DNA from: an uncultured Bacilli bacterium
GTDB lineage: Bacteria; Bacillota_I; Bacilli_A; RF39; UBA660
DNA: 14,017 nucleotides
Assembly (NCBI GenBank): GCA_944358665.1
Contig: CALVRP010000081.1
Span: 1 to 14,017, forward strand
Direction: 5' to 3'
Both the position numbers and the translations under genes were made by a program. Positions 1 through 5,617 of the stretch are shown piece after piece. Position 1 is the first letter of the stretch. Every line of letters starts with the position of its first letter. A model generated the notes under the pieces. That model made no database searches and was not told the DNA's origin. It saw only the letters and a list, made by a program, of their open reading frames with translations.

Positions 1-31
1 GGTTCTTTGTCAAATAGTGGGGGAAAGTAAA
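1..31 (+). repeat. IS left terminal inverted repeat
   Basis: This repeat pairs with 1453-1483. The outer six bases (GGTTCT) are identical, the next ten are poorly conserved, and the inner 15 match at 13 positions (GTGGGGGAAAGTAAA against GTGGGGGCAAATAAA). The inner GTGGGGG block is probably the conserved transposase-binding part. Confidence 0.85.
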
Positions 32-57
32 AATCCCATGGCAAAGTAATAGACGAG

Positions 58-82
58 AAGCATAAAAATTATGCTTTTTTTG
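58..82 (+). terminator. Hairpin and T-run just inside the IS left end
   Basis: AAGCATA at 58-64 pairs with TATGCTT at 70-76 around a 5-nt loop, followed on the plus strand by a run of T. It overlaps the transposase stop codon at 69-71. The T-run polarity means it would stop transcripts entering the element from the left, on the strand antisense to the transposase. Such inward-facing terminators are known to shield transposase genes from outside transcription; its role here is inferred. Confidence 0.55.
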
Positions 83-1358
83 TTTTAGGAGAAATTAATC
101 CCTTACAAATCATAATTCTAGCTTTAAATCTTGAAAAGTTTCTAAAACCAAAAGCAATTCTTTTAATGACTTTAATAAAATTATTATTACCTTCAACAAA
201 ACCATTATGATATTTGTATTTAAGTGTATTTTTAATGTATTTAAGATATTTATTAATTGTTTTAAAGGATGTAATCATATATTCAGAAACAAGCCCATAA
301 TTGTGTTTTAGTGAAGTTTTTAAAACAGTAAAATTATTGTATCTAAAAGAATATAATAAATCTTGATAAATTTGGTATGTATTTTTAAGAACTGTGTTGG
401 TATCAACAAGGTAATCTACTACATCAACTTCAGTCATCAATCTATTAAAACATTTAAATTTTTTCCAATGAGAACAATCAAGTTCTTCTCTAGATTTTAA
501 AATTAGTTTCCAGTAACGTTTTAATTTATTATAGTTCTTTTTATCATTTTTCATAATTTTAATTCTAGTTTTATTTAAAGATCTAGAAATAAGTTCAGTC
601 AAATGAAATTTATCAATAATAATTTTGGCATTAGGGAATAAAGCTTTAATAAGTTTGATATAAGGAGAATACATATCAATAACAATAAATTTAACGTTGT
701 TTCTAGCTTTGTGAGTATAGTAAGAAAAGTATTTAAATAAGCTGTTAAATTTTCTATCTTCAACAATATCAATGGTTTTCCCAGTAATCCCATCACATAA
801 ATGAAAACTCATTTTACCTTTAGTGGATTTAACAGATTTAAATTCATCAAAAGAAAGGACTTTAGGAAGATAATGTTTGTATAACTTTTGACCATCATAA
901 TAAGAATCAATAATTCTTTCAACGGTATTAGGGGAAACATTATTATCTAAAGCAATATCTTTTTCACTTCTTTTTTTAGTTAAATCAACAACAATAGAGA
1001 GTTTGGTAGGGTTGGAAATGAAACAACCATAATTAACAAGATTAGATTTACAAATAAAAGAAGAATGACAATGATGGCAAAGAAATCTTTGTTTTTTAAG
1101 GAAAATATAAGAGTTCATTTTACAAATAGAGGGAATAACAATGAAAGAGCCTTTATCAAAACCTTTCTTTTCAAAGTCATCATTGGATTCAAAAAGAATA
1201 CCACACTTATCACAATAGGAAGGAGTATAAGATAAATGAGCATTAATAACTTTACAAGTTTTGCCTTTAATTTTCACATTATTTATTCCATTTTCGTCAA
1301 AAGTTATATTTTGGTCTTTAATATTTAATAAATTTCGTATATAATAATCATGAGACAT
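69..1358 (-). CDS. ISL3-family transposase
   Basis: This is a DDE transposase of the IS204/IS1001/IS1096/IS1165 (ISL3) type, 429 aa, about the normal family length. The N-terminal part has a zinc-binding pattern: CDKC near residue 49 and CHHCH near 94. A helix-turn-helix-like stretch follows (KDIALDNNVSPNTVERII). The catalytic domain shows the first Asp in LSFDEFK (about D171), the second in VIDMYSPY (about D228) and the Glu in NGFVEGNNN (about E389), followed by the family-typical FGFRNFSRFKARI ending. No frameshift or stop interrupts it, so it may be active. An upstream in-frame TTG at 1367 would lie one base from the AGAAAGGA ribosome binding site (1369-1376), whereas ATG 1358 lies 10 nt from it, so the ATG is preferred. 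Confidence 0.95.
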   Translation of the reverse strand: MSHDYYIRNLLNIKDQNITFDENGINNVKIKGKTCKVINAHLSYTPSYCDKCGILFESNDDFEKKGFDKGSFIVIPSICKMNSYIFLKKQRFLCHHCHSSFICKSNLVNYGCFISNPTKLSIVVDLTKKRSEKDIALDNNVSPNTVERIIDSYYDGQKLYKHYLPKVLSFDEFKSVKSTKGKMSFHLCDGITGKTIDIVEDRKFNSLFKYFSYYTHKARNNVKFIVIDMYSPYIKLIKALFPNAKIIIDKFHLTELISRSLNKTRIKIMKNDKKNYNKLKRYWKLILKSREELDCSHWKKFKCFNRLMTEVDVVDYLVDTNTVLKNTYQIYQDLLYSFRYNNFTVLKTSLKHNYGLVSEYMITSFKTINKYLKYIKNTLKYKYHNGFVEGNNNFIKVIKRIAFGFRNFSRFKARIMICKGLISPKTKKA

Positions 1359-1452
1359 ATAAATCAAATCCTTTCTATTTGTTTGTCAATTACATTTTAG
1401 CATAGGACTTATTATATGTCTCTTTATTTATACAAAAATTTAGTGAGAACAT

Positions 1453-1483
1453 TTTATTTGCCCCCACCAAATATTATAGAACC
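1453..1483 (-). repeat. IS right terminal inverted repeat
   Basis: Read on the minus strand it starts GGTTCT and contains GTGGGGGCAAATAAA, matching the left end at 22 of 31 positions. One further C at 1484 would make the terminus GGGTTCT. Confidence 0.85.
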
Positions 1484-1520
1484 CTTATTTTCCCGTCTCA
1501 GAGATAGGCCGTGCTTTTTA

Positions 1521-1549
1521 TATAATAAAAAAGTGTTAAAAACACTTTT
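1521..1549 (-). terminator. Rho-independent terminator of the yqfQ-like gene
   Basis: Positions 1529-1537 and 1541-1549 form a perfect 9-bp stem (AAAAGTGTT / AACACTTTT) with a 3-nt loop. On the minus strand it is followed by a T-rich run (TTTTTTATTATA, counting the stem end). It begins two bases after the stop codon of the minus-strand gene at 1551. Confidence 0.85.
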
Positions 1550-1550
1550 C

Positions 1551-1907
1551 CTATAAAAAGAAGGTTGGCCCATTATCATTATAATAGGCATTAGTAGTTT
1601 GAATTTTTTCCTCTATATTTTCAGAATTTTTATTTACATTATTAGTTGTAGCTTTAGGCGTAGATTCTTTGGAGTCTACTTTTTTAAATTCATTCATAAC
1701 TCTAAACATAGTTCTAGCGTTATGAACGACAGGCGACATTTGCTTAATAACTGGAATAGCTTGATTAATAATATTTAAAGTTCTTTGTGTACCATTTAAA
1801 ATGGTTCCTAGATTAAGACCTCTAGCGTTTCTTAAAAAACTAAAAATACCATTAGTAGGAGAGGAGATTGGACTTGCCGTAACAAAATAAGGATTAAAAT
1901 AATTCAT
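1551..1907 (-). CDS. VrrA/YqfQ-like protein
   Basis: This 118-aa protein resembles the VrrA/YqfQ family, whose biochemical function is unknown. The recognisable core spans about residues 34-77, with LNGTQRTLNIINQAIPVIKQ followed by MSPVVHNARTMFRVMNEFKK. This matches the family pattern of a helical stretch with 'Q..LN.INQAIP...Q..P...NA.TM'. The N-terminus is short and Pro/Asn-rich; the C-terminus is polar and low-complexity (Lys, Asn, Thr, Glu), probably disordered. There is no signal peptide or membrane segment. An AAGGAAGTGG ribosome binding site at 1911-1920 (minus strand) precedes the ATG, and a terminator follows immediately, so it is a single-gene unit divergent from the GspF-type gene. 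The family call rests on motif memory from a short core and is moderately sure. Confidence 0.7.
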   Translation of the reverse strand: MNYFNPYFVTASPISSPTNGIFSFLRNARGLNLGTILNGTQRTLNIINQAIPVIKQMSPVVHNARTMFRVMNEFKKVDSKESTPKATTNNVNKNSENIEEKIQTTNAYYNDNGPTFFL

Positions 1908-1928
1908 AAGCCACTTCCTTTCTAAAAT

Positions 1929-1958
1929 ATTATATGATTTTAAAGAAAAATGTTTTAA
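1929..1958 (-). promoter_or_regulatory. Candidate promoter for the yqfQ-like gene
   Basis: On the minus strand, TATAAT occupies 1934-1929 with TTAAAA (4 of 6 to the -35 consensus) at 1958-1953, spacer 18 bp. The predicted start near 1922 gives a short leader that just includes the ribosome binding site. The -35 region would be shared back to back with that of the divergent gspF-type promoter. Confidence 0.4.
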
Positions 1959-1981
1959 TTGAATTTAAAATATGCTATAAT
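1953..1981 (+). promoter_or_regulatory. Extended -10 promoter for the gspF-type gene
   Basis: TGCTATAAT at 1973-1981 is a perfect extended -10 element; the -35 region (TTTTAA at 1953-1958, spacer 17) is weak, as extended -10 promoters allow. Predicted transcription starts near 1988. An upstream in-frame ATG at 1934 therefore lies before the promoter and cannot be the start of this transcript's protein, which supports the GTG at 2024. Confidence 0.65.
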
Positions 1982-2023
1982 GATTATAAATGTAAGAGAG
2001 TAAGAATAGGAAGGTGCGTAATA

Positions 2024-3670
2024 GTGAGTAAAGTATTTAGCCCGTTTATTTACTTTTTTAAGGGAATACTAGTTTTTTTTAGGGCTTTAATCAGTATTTT
2101 TTATCATGCATTTTTAGCTTTACCTTTAGTAATAAAAGCTCGTAAAATAAAACCTGATGAAACACCTTCTGAAGAAGAGGTTAAATTTAAGCAAGATAAT
2201 GCTGGAAGAGCTATATTAGATACTATTACAGCTAATGAGGATAACGATTTTAATATCGATATCACTGCAGCAGAAGAAGATAATGAAGAAGGATCACTAA
2301 CGAAATTTGGCAAGAAATTAATGGCAATTCCAGAAAAAATACGTGAACAAAATACGGTGTCATTAATTAAAAAATATACAAAAAATAAAGGTGAACCTGT
2401 TCCCCTTACAATAAATTATGATGGACCTGATGCAGTAAAAAGCAAAGATAAACAAGTATATGAATATATTATAAAAACTCCAGAAGGTAGATACCAAAAA
2501 GGTTATTTTAGTGCTTTTTCGAAGGTTGAGGTTTATTCGTTTTTAAGAAGTGAAGGTAATATTGTTTACAGCATTAGAACAAATAAGTGGTTACAAACGA
2601 CTCATAATAATATTGCTGGAAATAGTAAAATTAAAATAAAAGATTTAAACTTTTTACTTACACAGTTATCTACTTATTTAAAAGCTGGTATTCCGCTAGC
2701 CGATTCCGTAAAAATTTTAGTAAAACAATTTAACAACAAAAATTATCAAAGGATTTTACGAGGTGTAGTTTATGACCTTTCAATAGGTAAAAACTTTAGT
2801 GAAGCGTTAGAAAAGCAAGGTAAAGCTTTCCCACAAATGTTAATAAATATGGTAAGAGCCGCAGAAATGACAGGTGAACTTCCAGAAACACTTGATGACA
2901 TGGCTGAATATTTTGCCGAAACAGAAGCAACAAGAAAAGCTATGGTTACAGCTATGATGTATCCGGTAATAATTTTTGTTATTGCGATTGCGGTTGGAAC
3001 ATTTATAATGCTTTATGTAGTACCACAGTTTGTAGAGATATATGAAAGTATGGATGATGCAGAAATACCGGGAATTACTTTGTTTGTTTTAGCGATAAGT
3101 GACTTTTTACAAAAATATATTATTATTATAGGTGTAGCGGTAATTTTATTATTACTAGTTATAATTTATCTTTATCGTCATGTTAAGCCGTTTAGAAGAG
3201 CAATTCAATTATTTGGTATGAAATCGCCTGGTTTTGGTAATATAATTATTTATAATGAAGTTACAATGTTTACTAAAACATTTGCTTCACTTCTTGCCCA
3301 TAATGTCTTTATAACTGATAGTATGACAATTTTAAATAAAGTTACAAATAATGAAATTTATAAAGGGTTAATTATAAAAGCAATTAACAATATTGCTAAA
3401 GGAGGAAAAATATCGACAGCCTTTAAAGATCATTGGGCTTTTCCGATACCAGCTTATGAAATGATTGTAACTGGAGAAAAGACTGGACAACTTCCAGAAA
3501 TGATGCAAAAAGTAGCTGTTTATTATCAAGATTTGCATCGTAATGCAATCACTAGAATTAAAACATTTATTGAACCTATTTTAATATTATTATTAACTGG
3601 TATGGTTGGAGTAATTGTACTTGCAATTGTTGTTCCGATGTTTAATATGTATGGTTCAATTCAGCAGTAA
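2024..3670 (+). CDS. GspF/PilC-type inner-membrane protein with N-terminal extension
   Basis: This is the polytopic platform protein of type IV pilus, type II secretion and competence pseudopilus machines (T2SSF family; ComGB/PilC role). With the GTG start, placed 9 nt after AGGAAGG, it has 548 aa. Both T2SSF domains are present: first about 207-335 (LTQLSTYLKAGIPLADSV, MVRAAEMTGELPETL), second about 411-535 (FTKTFASLLAHNVFITDSM, VTGEKTGQLPEMM). Each ends in a membrane segment, about 313-335 and 517-540, with a further one about 355-380. A short domain of the N-terminal GspF kind (YEYIIKTPEGRYQKGYFSA) lies near 146-189. Unusually, about 145 residues precede it: a hydrophobic stretch (5-36), an acidic linker and a basic region. 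Family members are usually near 400 aa. Eleven bases separate it from the prepilin peptidase gene, so the two are probably cotranscribed; the partner ATPase and pilins are absent. Confidence 0.9.
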   Translation: MSKVFSPFIYFFKGILVFFRALISIFYHAFLALPLVIKARKIKPDETPSEEEVKFKQDNAGRAILDTITANEDNDFNIDITAAEEDNEEGSLTKFGKKLMAIPEKIREQNTVSLIKKYTKNKGEPVPLTINYDGPDAVKSKDKQVYEYIIKTPEGRYQKGYFSAFSKVEVYSFLRSEGNIVYSIRTNKWLQTTHNNIAGNSKIKIKDLNFLLTQLSTYLKAGIPLADSVKILVKQFNNKNYQRILRGVVYDLSIGKNFSEALEKQGKAFPQMLINMVRAAEMTGELPETLDDMAEYFAETEATRKAMVTAMMYPVIIFVIAIAVGTFIMLYVVPQFVEIYESMDDAEIPGITLFVLAISDFLQKYIIIIGVAVILLLLVIIYLYRHVKPFRRAIQLFGMKSPGFGNIIIYNEVTMFTKTFASLLAHNVFITDSMTILNKVTNNEIYKGLIIKAINNIAKGGKISTAFKDHWAFPIPAYEMIVTGEKTGQLPEMMQKVAVYYQDLHRNAITRIKTFIEPILILLLTGMVGVIVLAIVVPMFNMYGSIQQ

Positions 3671-3681
3671 GGGGGAAATTT

Positions 3682-4449
3682 ATGGAAGTAATTATGTTTG
3701 TTTGGATGTTTATAATAGGGGCCATTTTTGGTTCTTTTTACAATGTTGTAGGTCTTAGACTTCCGGAAGGTAAATCAATAGTTACGCCACCTAGCCATTG
3801 TCCAAAATGTAATCATAAACTTACGGGAATGGAATTGATTCCTATTATTTCTTATATCATACAAAAAGGGAAATGCCGAAGTTGCGGTGAAAAGATTTCT
3901 ATAATTTATCCTATATTTGAGACTGCTTGCGGCCTTTTATTTGCTTTAGCTTATTTATCATTTGGCTTTTCGCCAGAATTAATTATTGCTTTAACATTTA
4001 TATCAATGCTCATTATTATTGTTGTTAGTGATATTAATTATTTAATAATTCCGGATAGTATTCTTTTGATTTTTGGAATTGCTTTAATAGCGGAAATAGG
4101 AATTATTCATGGAATAGATGCTTTAATAAAAGCTTTAGCTAATGGTATTTTGGCCTTTATTTTAATGCTTGCTTTAAAAAAGTTTGGCGATTTTCTATTT
4201 AAAAAAGAAAGTATGGGTGGCGGCGATATAAAACTTATGTTTATCATTGGTCTTGTTATATCTTTCCCAATGAGTATTTTAGCTATTTTTCTTGCTTCTT
4301 TAATTGGTTTTCCGATTGCTTTAATGATTTTAAAGAAAAATAGTAATCATATTATTCCTTTTGGACCTCTATTGGCACTTGGTGCGATTATTATTCTGTT
4401 ATTGCAACTAAATTTTGATTCAATTTTAAATTTATATAGTTTATATTAA
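3682..4449 (+). CDS. Prepilin peptidase (A24 family), PilD/ComC type
   Basis: This bifunctional integral-membrane aspartic protease would cleave the short leader of type IV prepilins or pseudopilins and usually N-methylates the new N-terminus. The protein is 255 aa, normal for the family. The N-terminal half has the GSFYNVV...RLPEG signature (17-30) and the zinc-type cysteine pairs CPKC (40-43) and CRSC (65-68) with the following ISIIYPIFE. The catalytic aspartates are D117 in VSDINYLIIPDS and D182 in MGGGDIKLM. At least six hydrophobic segments follow, ending with the conserved IIPFGP. A GGGGGAAA ribosome binding site sits just after the upstream stop codon. It follows the GspF-type gene, which supports joint function in pilus or competence pseudopilus assembly. 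Its last codons form the start of a repeat that recurs at 5491. Confidence 0.95.
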   Translation: MEVIMFVWMFIIGAIFGSFYNVVGLRLPEGKSIVTPPSHCPKCNHKLTGMELIPIISYIIQKGKCRSCGEKISIIYPIFETACGLLFALAYLSFGFSPELIIALTFISMLIIIVVSDINYLIIPDSILLIFGIALIAEIGIIHGIDALIKALANGILAFILMLALKKFGDFLFKKESMGGGDIKLMFIIGLVISFPMSILAIFLASLIGFPIALMILKKNSNHIIPFGPLLALGAIIILLLQLNFDSILNLYSLY

Positions 4450-4460
4450 AATACTACTTT

Positions 4461-4487
4461 AAAAGCTTTTTCTTAAAGGCTTTTTTT
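4461..4487 (+). terminator. Rho-independent terminator after the prepilin peptidase gene
   Basis: AAAAGCTTTT (4461-4470) pairs with AAAGGCTTTT (4475-4484), a 10-bp stem with one G-T wobble and a 4-nt loop TCTT. The stem runs into seven T residues (4481-4487). The T-run also abuts the TG of the next promoter, so termination and initiation are tightly packed. Confidence 0.85.
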
Positions 4488-4504
4488 GATATAATTAAAT
4501 TATA
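4487..4504 (+). promoter_or_regulatory. Extended -10 promoter with overlapping palindrome, copy A
   Basis: TGATATAAT at 4487-4495 is a perfect extended -10. The -10 is half of a perfect 15-nt palindrome, TATAATT-A-AATTATA (4490-4504), reaching the predicted start near 4502. A regulator bound there would block initiation. All bases are A/T, so chance is a real alternative in this genome, but the same block is unchanged in copy B. Confidence 0.6.
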
Positions 4505-4560
4505 AGAGCGAAGGAACCGGGACTTTATAACATTCACTATTTATGAAAGGAGTTTAGAAG

Positions 4561-5475
4561 TTGAAAACAATGTTAATTGGTACCGAAATAGAAGTAAAAA
4601 ACAATAAAATTAGAGTTATGCGAATTCATGATATTGATTATATTTCACTAACAGATTTAGCAAAATACGCAAATAACAGTGATCCGTCTGGTGTAATAAG
4701 AAATTGGATGTCAAACAGGAATTCTTTTGAATATTATGGGCTTTGGGAAGAAATAAATAATGATAATTTTAATTCCGTGGAATTTCACAGAATTAAAACA
4801 GAGGAAGCCCCTTACAATAGATTTACGATGACTCCTAAAAGATGGAAGGATAAATTTAATTCTATTGGAATTGTTCCGAGTGCTGGAAAATATAGTGTTG
4901 GAACTTTTGCTCATCCTGACATAGCTTTTGAGTTTGCTAGTTGGTTATCTCCAGAATTCAAATTATATTTGATAAAAGAATTTGAAAGATTAAAGAAAAA
5001 TGAAGCATATCAAGAGAAAATAGAGTGGCATGCTAATAGAATTCTTGCAAAAATTAATTATGTCATGCATACCGATGCCATTAAGAATTATATTATTTCA
5101 ACTTTAACAGAAAAACAAAAAAATTATATATATGCGAGTGAAGCAGATATTCTTAATGTGGCATTATTTGGTATGACGGCAAAGGATTGGAAAGAAAAAA
5201 ATCCTGAACTCGCCAAAAAAGGAAATATTAGAGATTATACTGATATATTACGTTTAGTAATATTAAATAACTTAGAAAATACAAATGCAGAATTGATTAG
5301 AAAGGGAATTCCTCAAAAAGACAGATTAATAATGCTAAATGAATCGGCTATACATCAATTAAATGTTTTAAAAAATAATAAAAATATAGATAAATTAGCA
5401 GACTTATGGCAAGATAATAACAACAAGATAGTTGAGTTAGGTCAAAGAGATTCAAACGGTGGTAAAAATAGCTAA
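4561..5475 (+). CDS. KilA-N domain protein
   Basis: This is a putative DNA-binding protein of the KilA-N/APSES-like class, common in phages, prophages and mobile islands; its specific role is unknown. It has 304 aa. The KilA-N domain covers about residues 18-148: DYISLTDLAKYA (26-37), then VIRNWMSNRNSFEYYGLWE, VEFHRIKTEEAPYNRF, and the strongly conserved GTFAHPDIAFEFASWLSPEF near 114-133 followed by KLYLIKEFERLK. The C-terminal half is charged and helical, and ends in the family-typical IRKGIPQKDRLIMLNESAIHQL. The start is a TTG 8 nt after AAAGGAG; an ATG three codons later is possible but more distant. It has its own promoter and is closed by the second copy of the terminator, so it is a one-gene unit inserted between the prepilin peptidase and rhuM genes. 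It could be a regulator, a defence component or an orphan phage gene. Confidence 0.88.
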   Translation: MKTMLIGTEIEVKNNKIRVMRIHDIDYISLTDLAKYANNSDPSGVIRNWMSNRNSFEYYGLWEEINNDNFNSVEFHRIKTEEAPYNRFTMTPKRWKDKFNSIGIVPSAGKYSVGTFAHPDIAFEFASWLSPEFKLYLIKEFERLKKNEAYQEKIEWHANRILAKINYVMHTDAIKNYIISTLTEKQKNYIYASEADILNVALFGMTAKDWKEKNPELAKKGNIRDYTDILRLVILNNLENTNAELIRKGIPQKDRLIMLNESAIHQLNVLKNNKNIDKLADLWQDNNNKIVELGQRDSNGGKNS

Positions 5476-5519
5476 ATTATTACACTTGTATTATATGGTT
5501 TATATTAAAATAATGTTTT

Positions 5520-5546
5520 AAAAGCTTTTTCTTAAAGGCTTTTTTT
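5520..5546 (+). terminator. Rho-independent terminator after the KilA-N gene
   Basis: This is identical in sequence to the terminator at 4461-4487: 10-bp stem with one wobble, TCTT loop and seven-T tail. It lies 44 bases beyond the KilA-N stop codon. Confidence 0.85.
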
Positions 5547-5563
5547 GATATAATTAAATTATA
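5546..5563 (+). promoter_or_regulatory. Extended -10 promoter with overlapping palindrome, copy B (rhuM)
   Basis: TGATATAAT is followed by the same 15-nt A/T palindrome (5549-5563) as in copy A, with no base change. Transcription should start near 5561, giving a leader of about 57 nt before the TTG start of rhuM. No clear terminator lies between rhuM and the next genes, so this promoter may also feed the bPH2 genes. Confidence 0.6.
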
Positions 5564-5617
5564 AGAACGAGGGAAGTGGACTTTATACTTCTACTATTTA
5601 TGAAAGGAGAGAATATT

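Larger units (their letters stand above)
1..1484 (-). mobile_element. ISL3-family insertion sequence, nearly complete
   Basis: The element carries one transposase gene on the minus strand, bounded by imperfect terminal inverted repeats. The left end starts GGTTCTTTGTCAAATAG, and the reverse complement of the right end starts GGTTCT; the two 31-nt ends align without gaps with 22 matches, including a shared GTGGGGG block. An extra G outside the right end suggests the true left end begins one base before the window. The GGTTCT terminus and the transposase type fit the ISL3 family. The target duplication (usually 8 bp in this family) cannot be checked because the left flank is absent; the first 8 bases outside the right end are TTATTTTC. 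The element lies about 37 bp beyond the terminator of the yqfQ-like gene, so it appears to have landed between genes without breaking one. Confidence 0.9.
4432..4566 (+). repeat. Direct repeat copy A: terminator-promoter-leader cassette before the KilA-N gene
   Basis: This is paired with 5491-5623. The repeat starts in the last codons of the prepilin peptidase gene (TTATATaGTTTATATTAA), runs through a terminator hairpin, a 46-base identical block (4461-4506), a promoter and a less conserved leader, and ends at the TTG start codon and following AAA. Only two one-base gaps are needed over the whole length. The shared ribosome binding site AAAGGAG lies exactly 8 nt before TTG in both copies. Confidence 0.9.

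Noticed and set aside
1934..2023. Thirty-codon upstream extension of the gspF-type gene starting at ATG 1934
   Set aside because: The extended -10 promoter at 1973-1981 lies downstream of that ATG and no ribosome binding site precedes it; GTG 2024 has AGGAAGG at good spacing.
2104..2313. Minus-strand 69-codon frame within the gspF-type gene
   Set aside because: It is antisense to the supported coding sequence, mirrors the acidic linker codons and has no start signal.
4777..4788. Near-palindrome GTGGAATTTCAC in the KilA-N gene, compared with the rhuM palindrome
   Set aside because: It is short and imperfect (one wobble pair per arm) and explained by ordinary coding of VEFH.
5600..5617. Earlier ATG start for rhuM at 5600
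   Set aside because: It overlaps the AAAGGAG site and has no ribosome binding site of its own; the TTG at 5618 matches the duplicated arrangement before the KilA-N gene. Kept only as an alternative.
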